Source: an uncultured Pelagibacteraceae bacterium
Lineage (GTDB): Bacteria > Pseudomonadota > Alphaproteobacteria > Pelagibacterales > Pelagibacteraceae
DNA length: 39,743 nt
Direction: 5' to 3'
Assembly (NCBI GenBank): GCA_902627565.1
Contig: CACOJM010000009.1
Coordinates: 1 to 39,743 of the forward strand
In this document: positions 1-6,789 of the stretch, piece after piece
Layout of the letters: every line of letters starts with the position of its first letter
Numbering within the stretch: position 1 is the first letter of the stretch
Translations under genes and position numbers: made by a program
Notes under the pieces: generated by a model
The model's input: only the letters and a program-made list of their open reading frames with translations
What the model was told of the DNA's origin: nothing
Databases searched by the model: none

Positions 1-891
1 CCAATAGACATTCATTTAAAAGCCTTATCGAAATTAGGAGTTAAATACAAAATAATAGATGGCTACGTCCATGCATCTGCTCCCAGAGGTTTAGTAGGAA
101 ATACAATTAAATTTTCAAAAATCTCAGTAGGCGCAACAGAAAATTTAATAATAGCTTCTTCTTTGGCTAAAGGTACAACAATTTTAAAAAATTGTGCAAT
201 GGAACCTGAAATAAAAGATTTAATAAACTTTTTAAATAAAGCTGGATGTAAAATCAGTTATCAATCAAATAGAACAATTAAGATTATTGGTGTTCATAAA
301 ATAAATGAAATTAACTACAAAGTGATGTTTGATAGAATTGAGGCAGGAACATATTTAGTTGCAGCTGCTTTAACTGAGGGAAAAATTAAGATTAAAAATG
401 TTGATCCAATAATGATAAAAACTGAAATAAAAACTCTCAAAAAAATTGGAGCAAAAATTTCTTCAAGTAATAACGAGATTATTATTATTGGAAAAAAAAA
501 GATAAGAAATTTAAATATTAAGACGGCACCATATCCTGGATTTCCAACTGATTTACAGGCACAGATAATGGTTTTACTATGTAAGGCCAATAAGAAATCA
601 GAAATTAAAGAAAATATATTTGAAAATAGATTTATGCATGTTGCAGAGTTAAATCGAATGGGTGCCAAAATATATATAAAAGGTAATAAAGCTATAATTA
701 ATGGTGGGACTACTTTTTTGGGTGCAGAATTAATGGCAACCGACTTGAGGGCTTCAATATCTTTAGTTCTTGCTGCTTTAAACGCTAAAGGTAAATCTGT
801 AATTAACAGAATTTATCACCTTGATAGAGGATATGAAAATATAGATAAAAAGTTAAAAAAACTAGGAGCTAAAATTAAAAGAATTAATTAA
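1..891 (+). CDS. murA: UDP-N-acetylglucosamine 1-carboxyvinyltransferase (MurA), 5' truncated by the window
   Basis: MurA transfers enolpyruvate from PEP to UDP-GlcNAc, the first committed step of peptidoglycan synthesis in the cytoplasm. The frame is open from base 1, so the gene begins to the left of the window; 296 codons are visible of a family length near 420. The first visible residues (PIDIHLKAL) match the segment just after the catalytic-cysteine loop, so that cysteine lies outside. Further family marks are GATENLI, RIEAGTYL, PYPGFPTDLQAQ, FENRFMHV and the closing LDRGYENID. The stop overlaps the ATG of the next gene by one base, suggesting translational coupling. murA followed by a DUF2948 gene and hisD is a common alphaproteobacterial order. 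Confidence 0.96.
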   Translation, partial: PIDIHLKALSKLGVKYKIIDGYVHASAPRGLVGNTIKFSKISVGATENLIIASSLAKGTTILKNCAMEPEIKDLINFLNKAGCKISYQSNRTIKIIGVHKINEINYKVMFDRIEAGTYLVAAALTEGKIKIKNVDPIMIKTEIKTLKKIGAKISSSNNEIIIIGKKKIRNLNIKTAPYPGFPTDLQAQIMVLLCKANKKSEIKENIFENRFMHVAELNRMGAKIYIKGNKAIINGGTTFLGAELMATDLRASISLVLAALNAKGKSVINRIYHLDRGYENIDKKLKKLGAKIKRIN

Positions 892-1280
892 TGAAAAAAT
901 ATTTTGCTAAAATTATAGCCACCGATAATGAGGGTTTAAGAATGATTTCAGCATGTTGCTCTGGAGCTAAAGTAAAAACTTCTGATATGAAATATTTGAA
1001 GACCAATAAAATTTTTTTATTGTCTTTAGAAAGAAAAAATATTGAGGGTCAAGATGCAGAAAAAAAAATTAATAGTATTTGTAAATTTGATTTTGTAGAT
1101 GGCGTAAAATCTAAGAATATTAATCAAAAAAATCAAGATTTAGTATTAGAATTAATTGCAATTGACTACTTAAAAAATAAGAATGATTATGAAGTAAATT
1201 TGATATTTAATAATAATGCTCATATAGCATTAAAAACCGAGTCAATAGAAGTGAGTTTAGAGGACCAAAATGAATTATGA
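891..1280 (+). CDS. DUF2948 family protein
   Basis: A 129-residue protein of unknown biochemical function. The N-terminal pattern (a 'DNEGLRMISA' stretch, then a 'DMKYLKTNKIFLLSLER' stretch) matches what I recall of DUF2948, a family largely confined to alphaproteobacteria and usually encoded between murA and hisD, as here. There is no signal peptide, membrane segment or clear catalytic motif. It starts on the last base of the murA stop and ends 6 bp before hisD, so it is probably co-transcribed with both. The assignment rests on sequence pattern plus synteny; no function should be inferred beyond that. Confidence 0.8.
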   Translation: MKKYFAKIIATDNEGLRMISACCSGAKVKTSDMKYLKTNKIFLLSLERKNIEGQDAEKKINSICKFDFVDGVKSKNINQKNQDLVLELIAIDYLKNKNDYEVNLIFNNNAHIALKTESIEVSLEDQNEL

Positions 1281-1286
1281 TAAATT

Positions 1287-2573
1287 ATGAAATTTTTAAC
1301 TAGTAACAAAAAAAATTTTGACAAAAATTTGAATAGAATATTACAGATTAGAAAGAACAAAATAAAAAAAAATTCAAATTCTGTGTTAAAAATTATTAAA
1401 GATGTAAAAAAGAACGGTGATAAAGCATTATTGAGATATGAGATAAAATTTAATAAAAACTCTACGATCGTTCCATCAAAAAAACAAATAACTAGATCAA
1501 TCTTAACTTTGAATAAAAATGTTAGAAAGGCCATTGATCTTGCCTATGAAAGAATTTACAAATTTCACTCATTACAAAAATTTCGTAATATTAGTTATAC
1601 CGACAAGCTAAATAACAAAATTGATTACAAGCATGTACCGATAGAATCTGTTGCGATATATGTACCCGGTTCAAATGTTTCATATCCTTCGAGTGTTTTA
1701 ATGAATGCAGTTCCAGCAATTGTTGCTGGAGTAAAGAGAATTGTAATGCTTAATCCAGGTTATAAGGGAAAACAAAATCCTGCTGTTTTATATGCAGCAA
1801 AAAAATGCAAAATAAAAGAAATTTATTCTATTGGTGGGCCATCAGCTATTGCAGCAATTACTTATGGGACAAAAAAAATTAAACCTGTAAATAAAATTGT
1901 AGGTCCAGGAAACTCTTATGTGGCAGCTGCAAAAAAAGAAGTTTTTGGAGATGTGGGAATTGAAAGTATGACAGCAGGCCCATCTGAAGTAACAATAGTT
2001 TGTGATAAAAGTTCAAATCCTGCATGGGTTGCTAGTGATCTTATAGGACAAGCAGAACATGATGTTCTTGCTCAGTGCATTTTAATTTCTAAAGATAAAA
2101 AAATTCTTGATAAAATTAAATTAGAAGTTTTTGATCAATTAAAGAAAATACCACGATCCTCAATTGCAAAAAAAAGTTTGATTAATAATGGTATATTTAT
2201 GCATATAGTTTCAGATAATAAGATAGCAGAAGTAATTAATAAGATTGGACCTGAACATTTAGAATTGAATATCAAAAATTATAAAGCTTTAGTTTCGAAA
2301 ATAAAGAATGCCGGATCAATTTGTTTAGGAAAATATGCGGTGATGGCAATGACTGATTATGGTGTTCCTGGTACAAACCATATATTACCGACAAATATGA
2401 CTAGCAAATATTCAAGTGGTTTGAGTGTTTCTGAGTTTATTAAAAAGATCTCATATATTAATTTATCGAAAAAGGGTATTGAAACTCTTGGACCATCAGT
2501 TATAACTCTTGCAAATTATGAAGGATTAGAGGGTCACGCTCAATCAATCATAAAAAGAATAAGGAGAAATTAA
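1287..2573 (+). CDS. hisD: Histidinol dehydrogenase
   Basis: HisD oxidises L-histidinol to L-histidine in two NAD-dependent steps, the end of histidine synthesis, with a bound zinc. Length (428 aa) is normal. Visible family motifs are [39 protein letters not shown], the QAEHDVLAQ segment carrying a zinc-ligand histidine, and GPEHLEL with the catalytic Glu-His pair. The C-terminal GLEGHAQSI is also typical. The start at 1287 gives a standard N-terminus (MKFLTSN). The 3' end contains AGGAGA, which serves as ribosome binding site for the TTG start of infA three bases on. The other his genes in the window (hisZ, hisG) lie about 2.3 kb downstream in a separate cluster. Confidence 0.97.
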   Translation: MKFLTSNKKNFDKNLNRILQIRKNKIKKNSNSVLKIIKDVKKNGDKALLRYEIKFNKNSTIVPSKKQITRSILTLNKNVRKAIDLAYERIYKFHSLQKFRNISYTDKLNNKIDYKHVPIESVAIYVPGSNVSYPSSVLMNAVPAIVAGVKRIVMLNPGYKGKQNPAVLYAAKKCKIKEIYSIGGPSAIAAITYGTKKIKPVNKIVGPGNSYVAAAKKEVFGDVGIESMTAGPSEVTIVCDKSSNPAWVASDLIGQAEHDVLAQCILISKDKKILDKIKLEVFDQLKKIPRSSIAKKSLINNGIFMHIVSDNKIAEVINKIGPEHLELNIKNYKALVSKIKNAGSICLGKYAVMAMTDYGVPGTNHILPTNMTSKYSSGLSVSEFIKKISYINLSKKGIETLGPSVITLANYEGLEGHAQSIIKRIRRN

Positions 2574-2575
2574 AT

Positions 2576-2791
2576 TTGTCTAAACAAGATCTACTTGAAT
2601 TCAAAGGTAAGGTTACAGACTTATTGCCTAATGCAATGTTTAGAGTTCAATTAGAAAATGGTCACGTAGTAACAGCACATACTGCAGGAAAATTACGTAA
2701 AAATAGGATTAGAGTTTTGCAGGGTGATAATGTTACTGTTGAGATGACTCCTTATGATCTTACTAAGGGTAGAATTATCTTTAGAGGATAA
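2576..2791 (+). CDS. infA: Translation initiation factor IF-1
   Basis: IF-1 binds the 30S A site during initiation. The 71-residue product is a single OB-fold with the family hallmarks: [23 protein letters not shown], a [13 protein letters not shown] segment and a YDLTKGRI C-terminus. The start codon is TTG, chosen because it gives exactly the family N-terminus (MSKQDLLEF) and because an AGGAGA sequence at the end of hisD lies at suitable spacing; no in-frame ATG would keep the N-terminus. It follows hisD by 2 bp and is followed by tRNA-Phe after 6 bp, so all are likely one transcript. Confidence 0.96.
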   Translation: MSKQDLLEFKGKVTDLLPNAMFRVQLENGHVVTAHTAGKLRKNRIRVLQGDNVTVEMTPYDLTKGRIIFRG

Positions 2792-2797
2792 ACTTAA

Positions 2798-2872
2798 GGC
2801 TGAGTAGCTCAGGAGTAGAGCAGAGCCCTGAAAAGGCTTGTGTCGGAGGTGCGAATCCTTCCTCAGCCACCA
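2798..2872 (+). tRNA. tRNA-Phe (GAA), CCA encoded
   Basis: All four arms fold: acceptor GGCTGAG with CTCAGCC, D stem GCTC/GAGC, anticodon stem GAGCC/GGCTT around the loop CTGAAAA (anticodon GAA), variable loop GTGTC, T stem GGAGG/CCTTC, discriminator A and an encoded CCA. Total length is 75 nt. Two normally near-invariant positions differ. The D loop is AGGAGTA, so position 18 reads A rather than G, and the T loop is TGCGAAT, so position 55 reads G rather than U/pseudouridine. These two bases normally pair with each other. It begins 6 bp after infA and is probably cut out of that transcript. Confidence 0.95.
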
Positions 2873-2951
2873 TCTAAGATTACATCTTGAAATTAATTTA
2901 AAACAATCTAACTTCTTAATATATCAATTAACAAAAGGACTAAGAAATAAG

Positions 2952-3164
2952 ATGAGTACAATACAAGGAAAAGTAAAATGGTTTAACGGTAAAAAAGGTT
3001 ATGGTTTTATCGAAAGAGATGACAAAGAAAAAGATGCGTTCGTTCATGCTTCAGCAGTTAAGGCAGCAGGTATGCGATATTTAAATGAAGGTGATAAATT
3101 AGAGTTTACATTAGAGGATGGTCCCAAAGGTCCTTCAGCAGTAAATTTAAAAAAATTAGACTAA
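2952..3164 (+). CDS. cspA: Cold-shock domain protein (CspA family)
   Basis: A 70-residue single cold-shock domain that binds single-stranded RNA/DNA as a chaperone. RNP1 is visible as KGYGFIE and RNP2 as DAFVHAS, preceded by the typical [11 protein letters not shown] strand. The frame is open further upstream to about 2838, but that part crosses the tRNA-Phe gene; the start at 2952 gives the standard N-terminus and follows an AAAAGGAC sequence. A 79-nt leader separates it from the tRNA. The gene is followed by a hairpin (3180-3220). Regulation by cold cannot be judged from sequence. Confidence 0.93.
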   Translation: MSTIQGKVKWFNGKKGYGFIERDDKEKDAFVHASAVKAAGMRYLNEGDKLEFTLEDGPKGPSAVNLKKLD

Positions 3165-3179
3165 ATTTCAAAAATTATT

Positions 3180-3220
3180 AAAAGGGCGATATATCTATCA
3201 AAGTTGGTATACGTCCTTTT
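3180..3220 (+). terminator. Hairpin after cspA, possible terminator
   Basis: AAAAGGGCG (3180-3188) pairs with CGTCCTTTT (3212-3220) over nine positions, one of them G-T. An inner ATATC/GGTAT helix (3191-3195 with 3206-3210) can extend it after a small internal loop. It lies 16 nt after the cspA stop. The trailing sequence is only moderately T-rich (GTATTTAAGCTCTTTTT), so it may be a weak terminator or a 3'-end stabilising structure. Confidence 0.45.
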
Positions 3221-3281
3221 GTATTTAAGCTCTTTTTGGGTTGAATAATTTTATTTTTTCTTTAAAAACCTTTTCATGATT

Positions 3282-3377
3282 ATGAAAACACTAAAAAGAT
3301 ACCTAGAATACAGTACTCTAAAAGAATACATTGGAGGAAACAATAAAGGTGTGCATAGTCATTTTCATGCTGGCTAA
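3282..3377 (+). CDS. Candidate small protein, 31 aa, unknown
   Basis: An open frame of 31 codons plus stop in the gap between cspA and tRNA-His; an in-frame ATG at 3276 would add two residues. I do not recognise the product. It is rich in Lys, Tyr, Gly and His, starts MKTLKRYLEY and ends in a Gly/His-rich tail (GVHSHFHAG). It contains more Gly and His than a chance frame in this AT-rich background would be expected to give, and no internal stops. There is no strong ribosome binding site. The stop codon sits in the loop of a short hairpin (GCTGGC-TAAA-GCTAGC, 3369-3384). It could still be chance; conservation would decide. Confidence 0.35.
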   Translation: MKTLKRYLEYSTLKEYIGGNNKGVHSHFHAG

Positions 3378-3400
3378 AGCTAGCTAAAAATCATTTATAT

Positions 3401-3406
3401 TATAAT
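3401..3406 (+). promoter_or_regulatory. Probable -10 element for tRNA-His-hisS-hisZ-hisG
   Basis: A perfect TATAAT lies 41 nt upstream of the first base of tRNA-His. I see no good -35 hexamer about 17 nt upstream (AGCTAG). TATAAT is common by chance in DNA this AT-rich, so the call is tentative, but it is the best candidate in the gap and its position suits a tRNA transcript with a short 5' leader. Confidence 0.35.
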
Positions 3407-3446
3407 TTTAAATCCACATAAAATAAGATAAAAACAAAGAGGATAA

Positions 3447-3521
3447 GCCCGGGTGGTGTAATGGTTAGCACGGAAGTTTGTGGAACTTTAAGTTTGAGTT
3501 CGACTCTCAGCCCGGGTACCA
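3447..3521 (+). tRNA. tRNA-His (GTG) lacking G-1, with G1:U72 and A73, CCA encoded
   Basis: The cloverleaf is complete. Acceptor GCCCGGG pairs with CCCGGGT, leaving a G1:U72 wobble; D arm is GTGT/GCAC; anticodon stem GAAGT/ACTTT surrounds TTGTGGA (anticodon GTG); T arm is TTGAG-TTCGACT-CTCAG; then A73 and CCA. Nearly all bacterial tRNA-His carry an extra G-1 opposite C73; here the base before G1 is A and the discriminator is A. This is the derived state described for a subset of alphaproteobacteria, where HisRS reads U72, A73 and the anticodon. The hisS start codon follows only 4 nt after the CCA. Confidence 0.95.
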
Positions 3522-3525
3522 AAAA

Positions 3526-4923
3526 ATGAATAAAGAAAATAAATTAATACCTGGATTACCGTCAGGTTTTGAAGATAGATGGAATAAAAAATTACTTCTC
3601 AAAAAAAAACTATTAAAGGTTATTGAGAAAAATTTTATCAAGTATGGTTTTGATCCATTGGAAACTCCATCATTTGAAATAAGTGAAAATATAGGATCCT
3701 TTCTTGCAGAGGACGATACCAATCCTATGTCTGATGTTTTTACATTTGATGATGGTGAAAAGAATATTACTCTGAGATATGATTTATCTAGTCCACTTGC
3801 TAGATTTGTTGCCCAGAATAATCAAGAGCTTCCCTCAATATATAAAAGATATGCAATTCAAAATGTATTCAGAAACGAAAAATCTGGAAATGCTAGGTTC
3901 AGGGAATTTACTCAAGCAGATTGTGATATAGTTGGAAATGTTAATCCAGCTCAAGCTAACGCAGAACTTTGTAATTTGATCTCAAATACTCTAGCAGATT
4001 GTGGTTTAAAAAAAGATCAGTTTACTATCAATGTCAGTAATAGAAAAATCATTCAAGGTTTAATTGAAGATTTAAAAATTGAAAAAGATAAACAAATCAA
4101 AGTAATGAGAGCTATAGATAAACTCGATAAACCTGGGTTTGGTTTAAAGGGTGTTGAAGAATTATTAAAAAAAGAAAGAAAAGATAAAAGTGGAGCTATA
4201 ACAAAAGGAGCAAACTTAAATAATGATCAAGCTTCAAAAATCTTAGATTTTTTAAAGATTGAAGATTTAAAAGAACTTAAAGAAAATTTTAAAAATCCTG
4301 TTACCCAAGAGGGGATTAAAGAATTAGAAGAATTATTTGAAGTTTTAAACTTTGGAAATTACTCTGATCAAGTAAAAACTAATTTTACGATAGTTAGAGG
4401 TCTAGATTATTATGATGGTTTTTGTGTTGAAACCAATTTAAACTTTAAAGCAAAAAATATTAAGGGAAAGGAAATTGATATTGGAAGTATTTGTTCAGGT
4501 GGACAGTATAATAAATTAATTTCAAGATTTAAGGGTGTAGATATTCCAGGGACAGGTGTAAGTATTGGTGTTGATAGATTACTATTTGCGATGATGCAAT
4601 TAAATCAAGTAGAAGTTGATACACAAAATCCAGTTATTGTTTGTGTAATGGATGAAAAATATTTAAAAAATTATTACGAAATTTTAGACAATTTGAGAAA
4701 AAATAATATTAATTCTGAAATATTTTTGGATAGTAAAAAAAATCTAGGTAAGCAACTTACTTATGCTAACAAAAGAGAATGTCCAGTTGCAGTTATCTGT
4801 GGTGAAAATGAATTTAAAGATAATAAAATAACATTAAAAAATCTACTTGGGGCTAAAGGGAAGAATAACCAAATTACATTTCCAAAAGAAAATTTAATAA
4901 ATGAAATCAAAAAATTTATCTGA
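3526..4923 (+). CDS. hisS: Histidyl-tRNA synthetase
   Basis: A class II synthetase that charges tRNA-His. The 465-residue product has the opening LIPGLPSGFEDRW, motif 2 around NVFRNEKSGNARFREFTQAD, the histidine-binding VRGLDYYDGFCVE region, the GGQYNKLISRFKG motif and motif 3 GTGVSIGVDRLLFA, followed by an anticodon-binding domain. The frame extends upstream into the tRNA gene, but the start at 3526 is chosen because it is the first ATG after the tRNA and gives a normal N-terminus. Only 4 nt separate it from tRNA-His, so any Shine-Dalgarno would lie inside the tRNA. The motif 2 region departs from the E. coli type, in keeping with the unusual tRNA-His. It overlaps hisZ by 23 nt. Confidence 0.95.
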   Translation: MNKENKLIPGLPSGFEDRWNKKLLLKKKLLKVIEKNFIKYGFDPLETPSFEISENIGSFLAEDDTNPMSDVFTFDDGEKNITLRYDLSSPLARFVAQNNQELPSIYKRYAIQNVFRNEKSGNARFREFTQADCDIVGNVNPAQANAELCNLISNTLADCGLKKDQFTINVSNRKIIQGLIEDLKIEKDKQIKVMRAIDKLDKPGFGLKGVEELLKKERKDKSGAITKGANLNNDQASKILDFLKIEDLKELKENFKNPVTQEGIKELEELFEVLNFGNYSDQVKTNFTIVRGLDYYDGFCVETNLNFKAKNIKGKEIDIGSICSGGQYNKLISRFKGVDIPGTGVSIGVDRLLFAMMQLNQVEVDTQNPVIVCVMDEKYLKNYYEILDNLRKNNINSEIFLDSKKNLGKQLTYANKRECPVAVICGENEFKDNKITLKNLLGAKGKNNQITFPKENLINEIKKFI

Positions 4924-5959
4924 CACAATCCTTAGATCAGTTCAGTCTAAAGGATTTAAATATATTGAATTACCATCAGTTATTGAGACTAATCATATAG
5001 TTCAAAGGTCTGGTGAAAGTTTTAGAAAATTTATTTTTTCATTTATTGATCAGACGGGTAATGAATTATGTTTAAGACCTGACCTTACCATTGTTTCTTG
5101 TCTTAGATATTTAGAGAACAATCTAAAGGGTAAAGAAAAAATATTTTATAGTGGACAGGCTTATAGAAAATCTCAAAATAAAAAGGACTCTATAATCCGA
5201 AATCAAGTTGGTTTTGAAATTATAGGATCAAAAGATGAAAAAAATGATGACAAAGAAATAATAAATACATCGCTTAAATCACTTAAAAATATGAAGTACT
5301 CAACTGGCACTCTTACTATTGGCAATGTTGAGATTTTTAATCTTCTAATATCTAAATTAGATATACCAAAAAGATGGAAAATGAGACTTACAAGACATTT
5401 CTGGCGAGAAGATTATTTCAGTGATTTATTAAAAAGATTAGAGACAAATTCTGATGTAGATCCAACTATTGTTGAGGTTGATAAAAAACGATATTTAAAA
5501 ATGTTAAAATATGATCAATCATCAATTGTTGCAGGCAGAACATTGAAAGAAATTTTAGAAAGGTTTGATAAAAAAATTAAGGACCCAAGGAGAGCAAGTA
5601 AAGGAAGTAGTACATCAAAAATTATTAAAGAGTTTTTGAAAATTAAATGTCCGATAAATAAAGCTGCAAGGGAGTTAAATAAATTTTTTAAAAAATATAA
5701 GATAAATTTATTTGTTGATCAGAAATATTTTCCTGTCTCAAAAAACAAAATATCTAAATTAAATGTAGTTTTCTCAACTGCCTTTGGTAGACAATTAGAA
5801 TATTATACTGGCATAGTTTTTAAGATAGACATCAAATCAAAGTCGAAAATTATCAATTGTTGTAATGGTGGTCGTTATGACAAATTAATTTCTGATCTTG
5901 GTTCAAAGAAGCAAGTACCAGCAGTTGGAGCAGCTCTTAACTTAAATTATCAAGTATGA
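4901..5959 (+). CDS. hisZ: ATP phosphoribosyltransferase regulatory subunit
   Basis: HisZ is a catalytically inactive paralogue of HisRS that combines with short HisG into a hetero-octamer and gives it histidine feedback control. The 352-residue protein shows the class II synthetase-like core: FSFIDQTGNELCLRPDLT, YSGQAYRKSQ, a YYTGIVFKI segment and CNGGRYDKLI. The start overlaps hisS by 23 nt, and the hisZ stop overlaps the hisG start as ATGA, indicating translational coupling. The presence of short-form HisG next door confirms the role. HisRS, HisZ and tRNA-His in one transcript put charging and biosynthesis under common control. Confidence 0.92.
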   Translation: MKSKNLSDTILRSVQSKGFKYIELPSVIETNHIVQRSGESFRKFIFSFIDQTGNELCLRPDLTIVSCLRYLENNLKGKEKIFYSGQAYRKSQNKKDSIIRNQVGFEIIGSKDEKNDDKEIINTSLKSLKNMKYSTGTLTIGNVEIFNLLISKLDIPKRWKMRLTRHFWREDYFSDLLKRLETNSDVDPTIVEVDKKRYLKMLKYDQSSIVAGRTLKEILERFDKKIKDPRRASKGSSTSKIIKEFLKIKCPINKAARELNKFFKKYKINLFVDQKYFPVSKNKISKLNVVFSTAFGRQLEYYTGIVFKIDIKSKSKIINCCNGGRYDKLISDLGSKKQVPAVGAALNLNYQV

Positions 5960-6642
5960 AAAATTTAATAAATATAGGAATACCTAGTAAGGGACGGTTG
6001 AGAAAAGATGTTTTAAAAATTTTTACCAAAAAGAAATTAAAGCTTATTTCTGAGCGAGGCGAAAGAGATTTGATAGGTTCAATAAAAAATAAATCAAACA
6101 TAAAAATTTTATATTTGCACGCTAGAGAAATTATTGAAAGATTAGGAGATGGCTCTTTAGACATCGGTTTTTCTGGTTTTGATTTACTAAAAGAAAGTGA
6201 GATAAATACTCAAAACAAAATTAATGTTATTAAAAAACTTAATTTTGGAAAAGCTAATTTAGTTGTAGCTATACCGGATCCTTGGATCGACGTTCAAACA
6301 ATAGCTGACTTAGAAGAAATTGCATTTGAATTTAGAGACAAGAAGAAAAAAAGATTAAGAGTTGCTACCAAGTACGCTAATTTAACCAGAAATTTTTTAT
6401 TTTCAAAAGGCGTAACACAATTTAGAATAATTGATAGTTTGGGAGCGACCGAGGCATACCCTTTTACAGGTTCAGCAGAATTGATCACAGACATAAGTTC
6501 AAGTGGTGAGACTTTAAAAGCAAATAATCTTAGAGTTTTAAAAGATGGAGAAATTTTAAAATCTCAAGCTTGTATTTTCACTTCTAAAAAAAATAGTAAA
6601 AAAAAAGGGTTAAAAAACTTTGTTAAATTACTTTCCAAGTAA
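5956..6642 (+). CDS. hisG: ATP phosphoribosyltransferase, short form
   Basis: Catalyses the first step of histidine synthesis, condensing ATP with PRPP. At 228 aa it is the short form, lacking the C-terminal regulatory domain and needing HisZ. Visible features are the N-terminal GIPSKGRL, the DIGFSGFDLL region, RVATKYANLTRNFL and the PRPP-binding loop near VDSLGATEAYPFTG-like sequence (here IDSLGATEAYPFTGSAEL) followed by DISSSGETL. It shares ATGA with hisZ. Its 3' end overlaps by 15 bp with a candidate small gene on the opposite strand (6628-6759). Confidence 0.95.
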   Translation: MKNLINIGIPSKGRLRKDVLKIFTKKKLKLISERGERDLIGSIKNKSNIKILYLHAREIIERLGDGSLDIGFSGFDLLKESEINTQNKINVIKKLNFGKANLVVAIPDPWIDVQTIADLEEIAFEFRDKKKKRLRVATKYANLTRNFLFSKGVTQFRIIDSLGATEAYPFTGSAELITDISSSGETLKANNLRVLKDGEILKSQACIFTSKKNSKKKGLKNFVKLLSK

Positions 6643-6759
6643 TTTATCTTTAAAGTATATGAGAATAATTTTGATTATGTCTAAATTTCTTACTACTAAG
6701 TAAGTAGCTATTAGAAACCCTATTCCAAAAATAATTTTCAAAATAAGATATAATTCCAT
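6628..6759 (-). CDS. Candidate small membrane protein, 43 aa, unknown
   Basis: A 43-codon frame on the minus strand fills the only gap between hisG and rmuC. The predicted product has one long hydrophobic stretch (about residues 5-23, LILKIIFGIGFLIATYLVV) followed by a mixed, basic tail ending DKLLGK, so it would be a single-pass inner-membrane peptide. I do not recognise a family. Its stop lies inside the end of hisG, the same tail-to-tail overlap seen at every other convergent pair in this window, which argues mildly for a real gene. Hydrophobic frames arise easily in AT-rich DNA, so confidence is moderate. Confidence 0.42.
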   Translation of the reverse strand: MELYLILKIIFGIGFLIATYLVVRNLDIIKIILIYFKDKLLGK

Positions 6760-6769
6760 AAAAATCACT

Positions 6770-6775
6770 TATAAT
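6770..6775 (+). promoter_or_regulatory. Possible -10 element of rmuC
   Basis: A perfect TATAAT sits 14 nt before the rmuC start codon, which would place the transcript start about 8 nt before the ATG, giving a very short leader. No convincing -35 box is seen. No Shine-Dalgarno precedes the ATG, which is consistent with a near-leaderless message. Confidence 0.35.
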
Positions 6776-6789
6776 ACAAGATACGAATC

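Noticed and set aside
2576..2791. Possibility that infA with a TTG start is a pseudogene or misframed
   Set aside because: The product is full length with all IF-1 motifs and a good Shine-Dalgarno at correct spacing.
2838..2951. Upstream extension of the cspA reading frame
   Set aside because: It crosses the tRNA-Phe gene and does not resemble a cold-shock protein N-terminus.
3369..3384. GCTGGC-TAAA-GCTAGC hairpin as an intrinsic terminator
   Set aside because: The stem is short and is followed by A-rich rather than T-rich sequence on the + strand, so it does not fit an intrinsic terminator there.
3478..3525. Upstream start for hisS at 3478
   Set aside because: That start lies inside the anticodon loop of tRNA-His and adds residues absent from the family.
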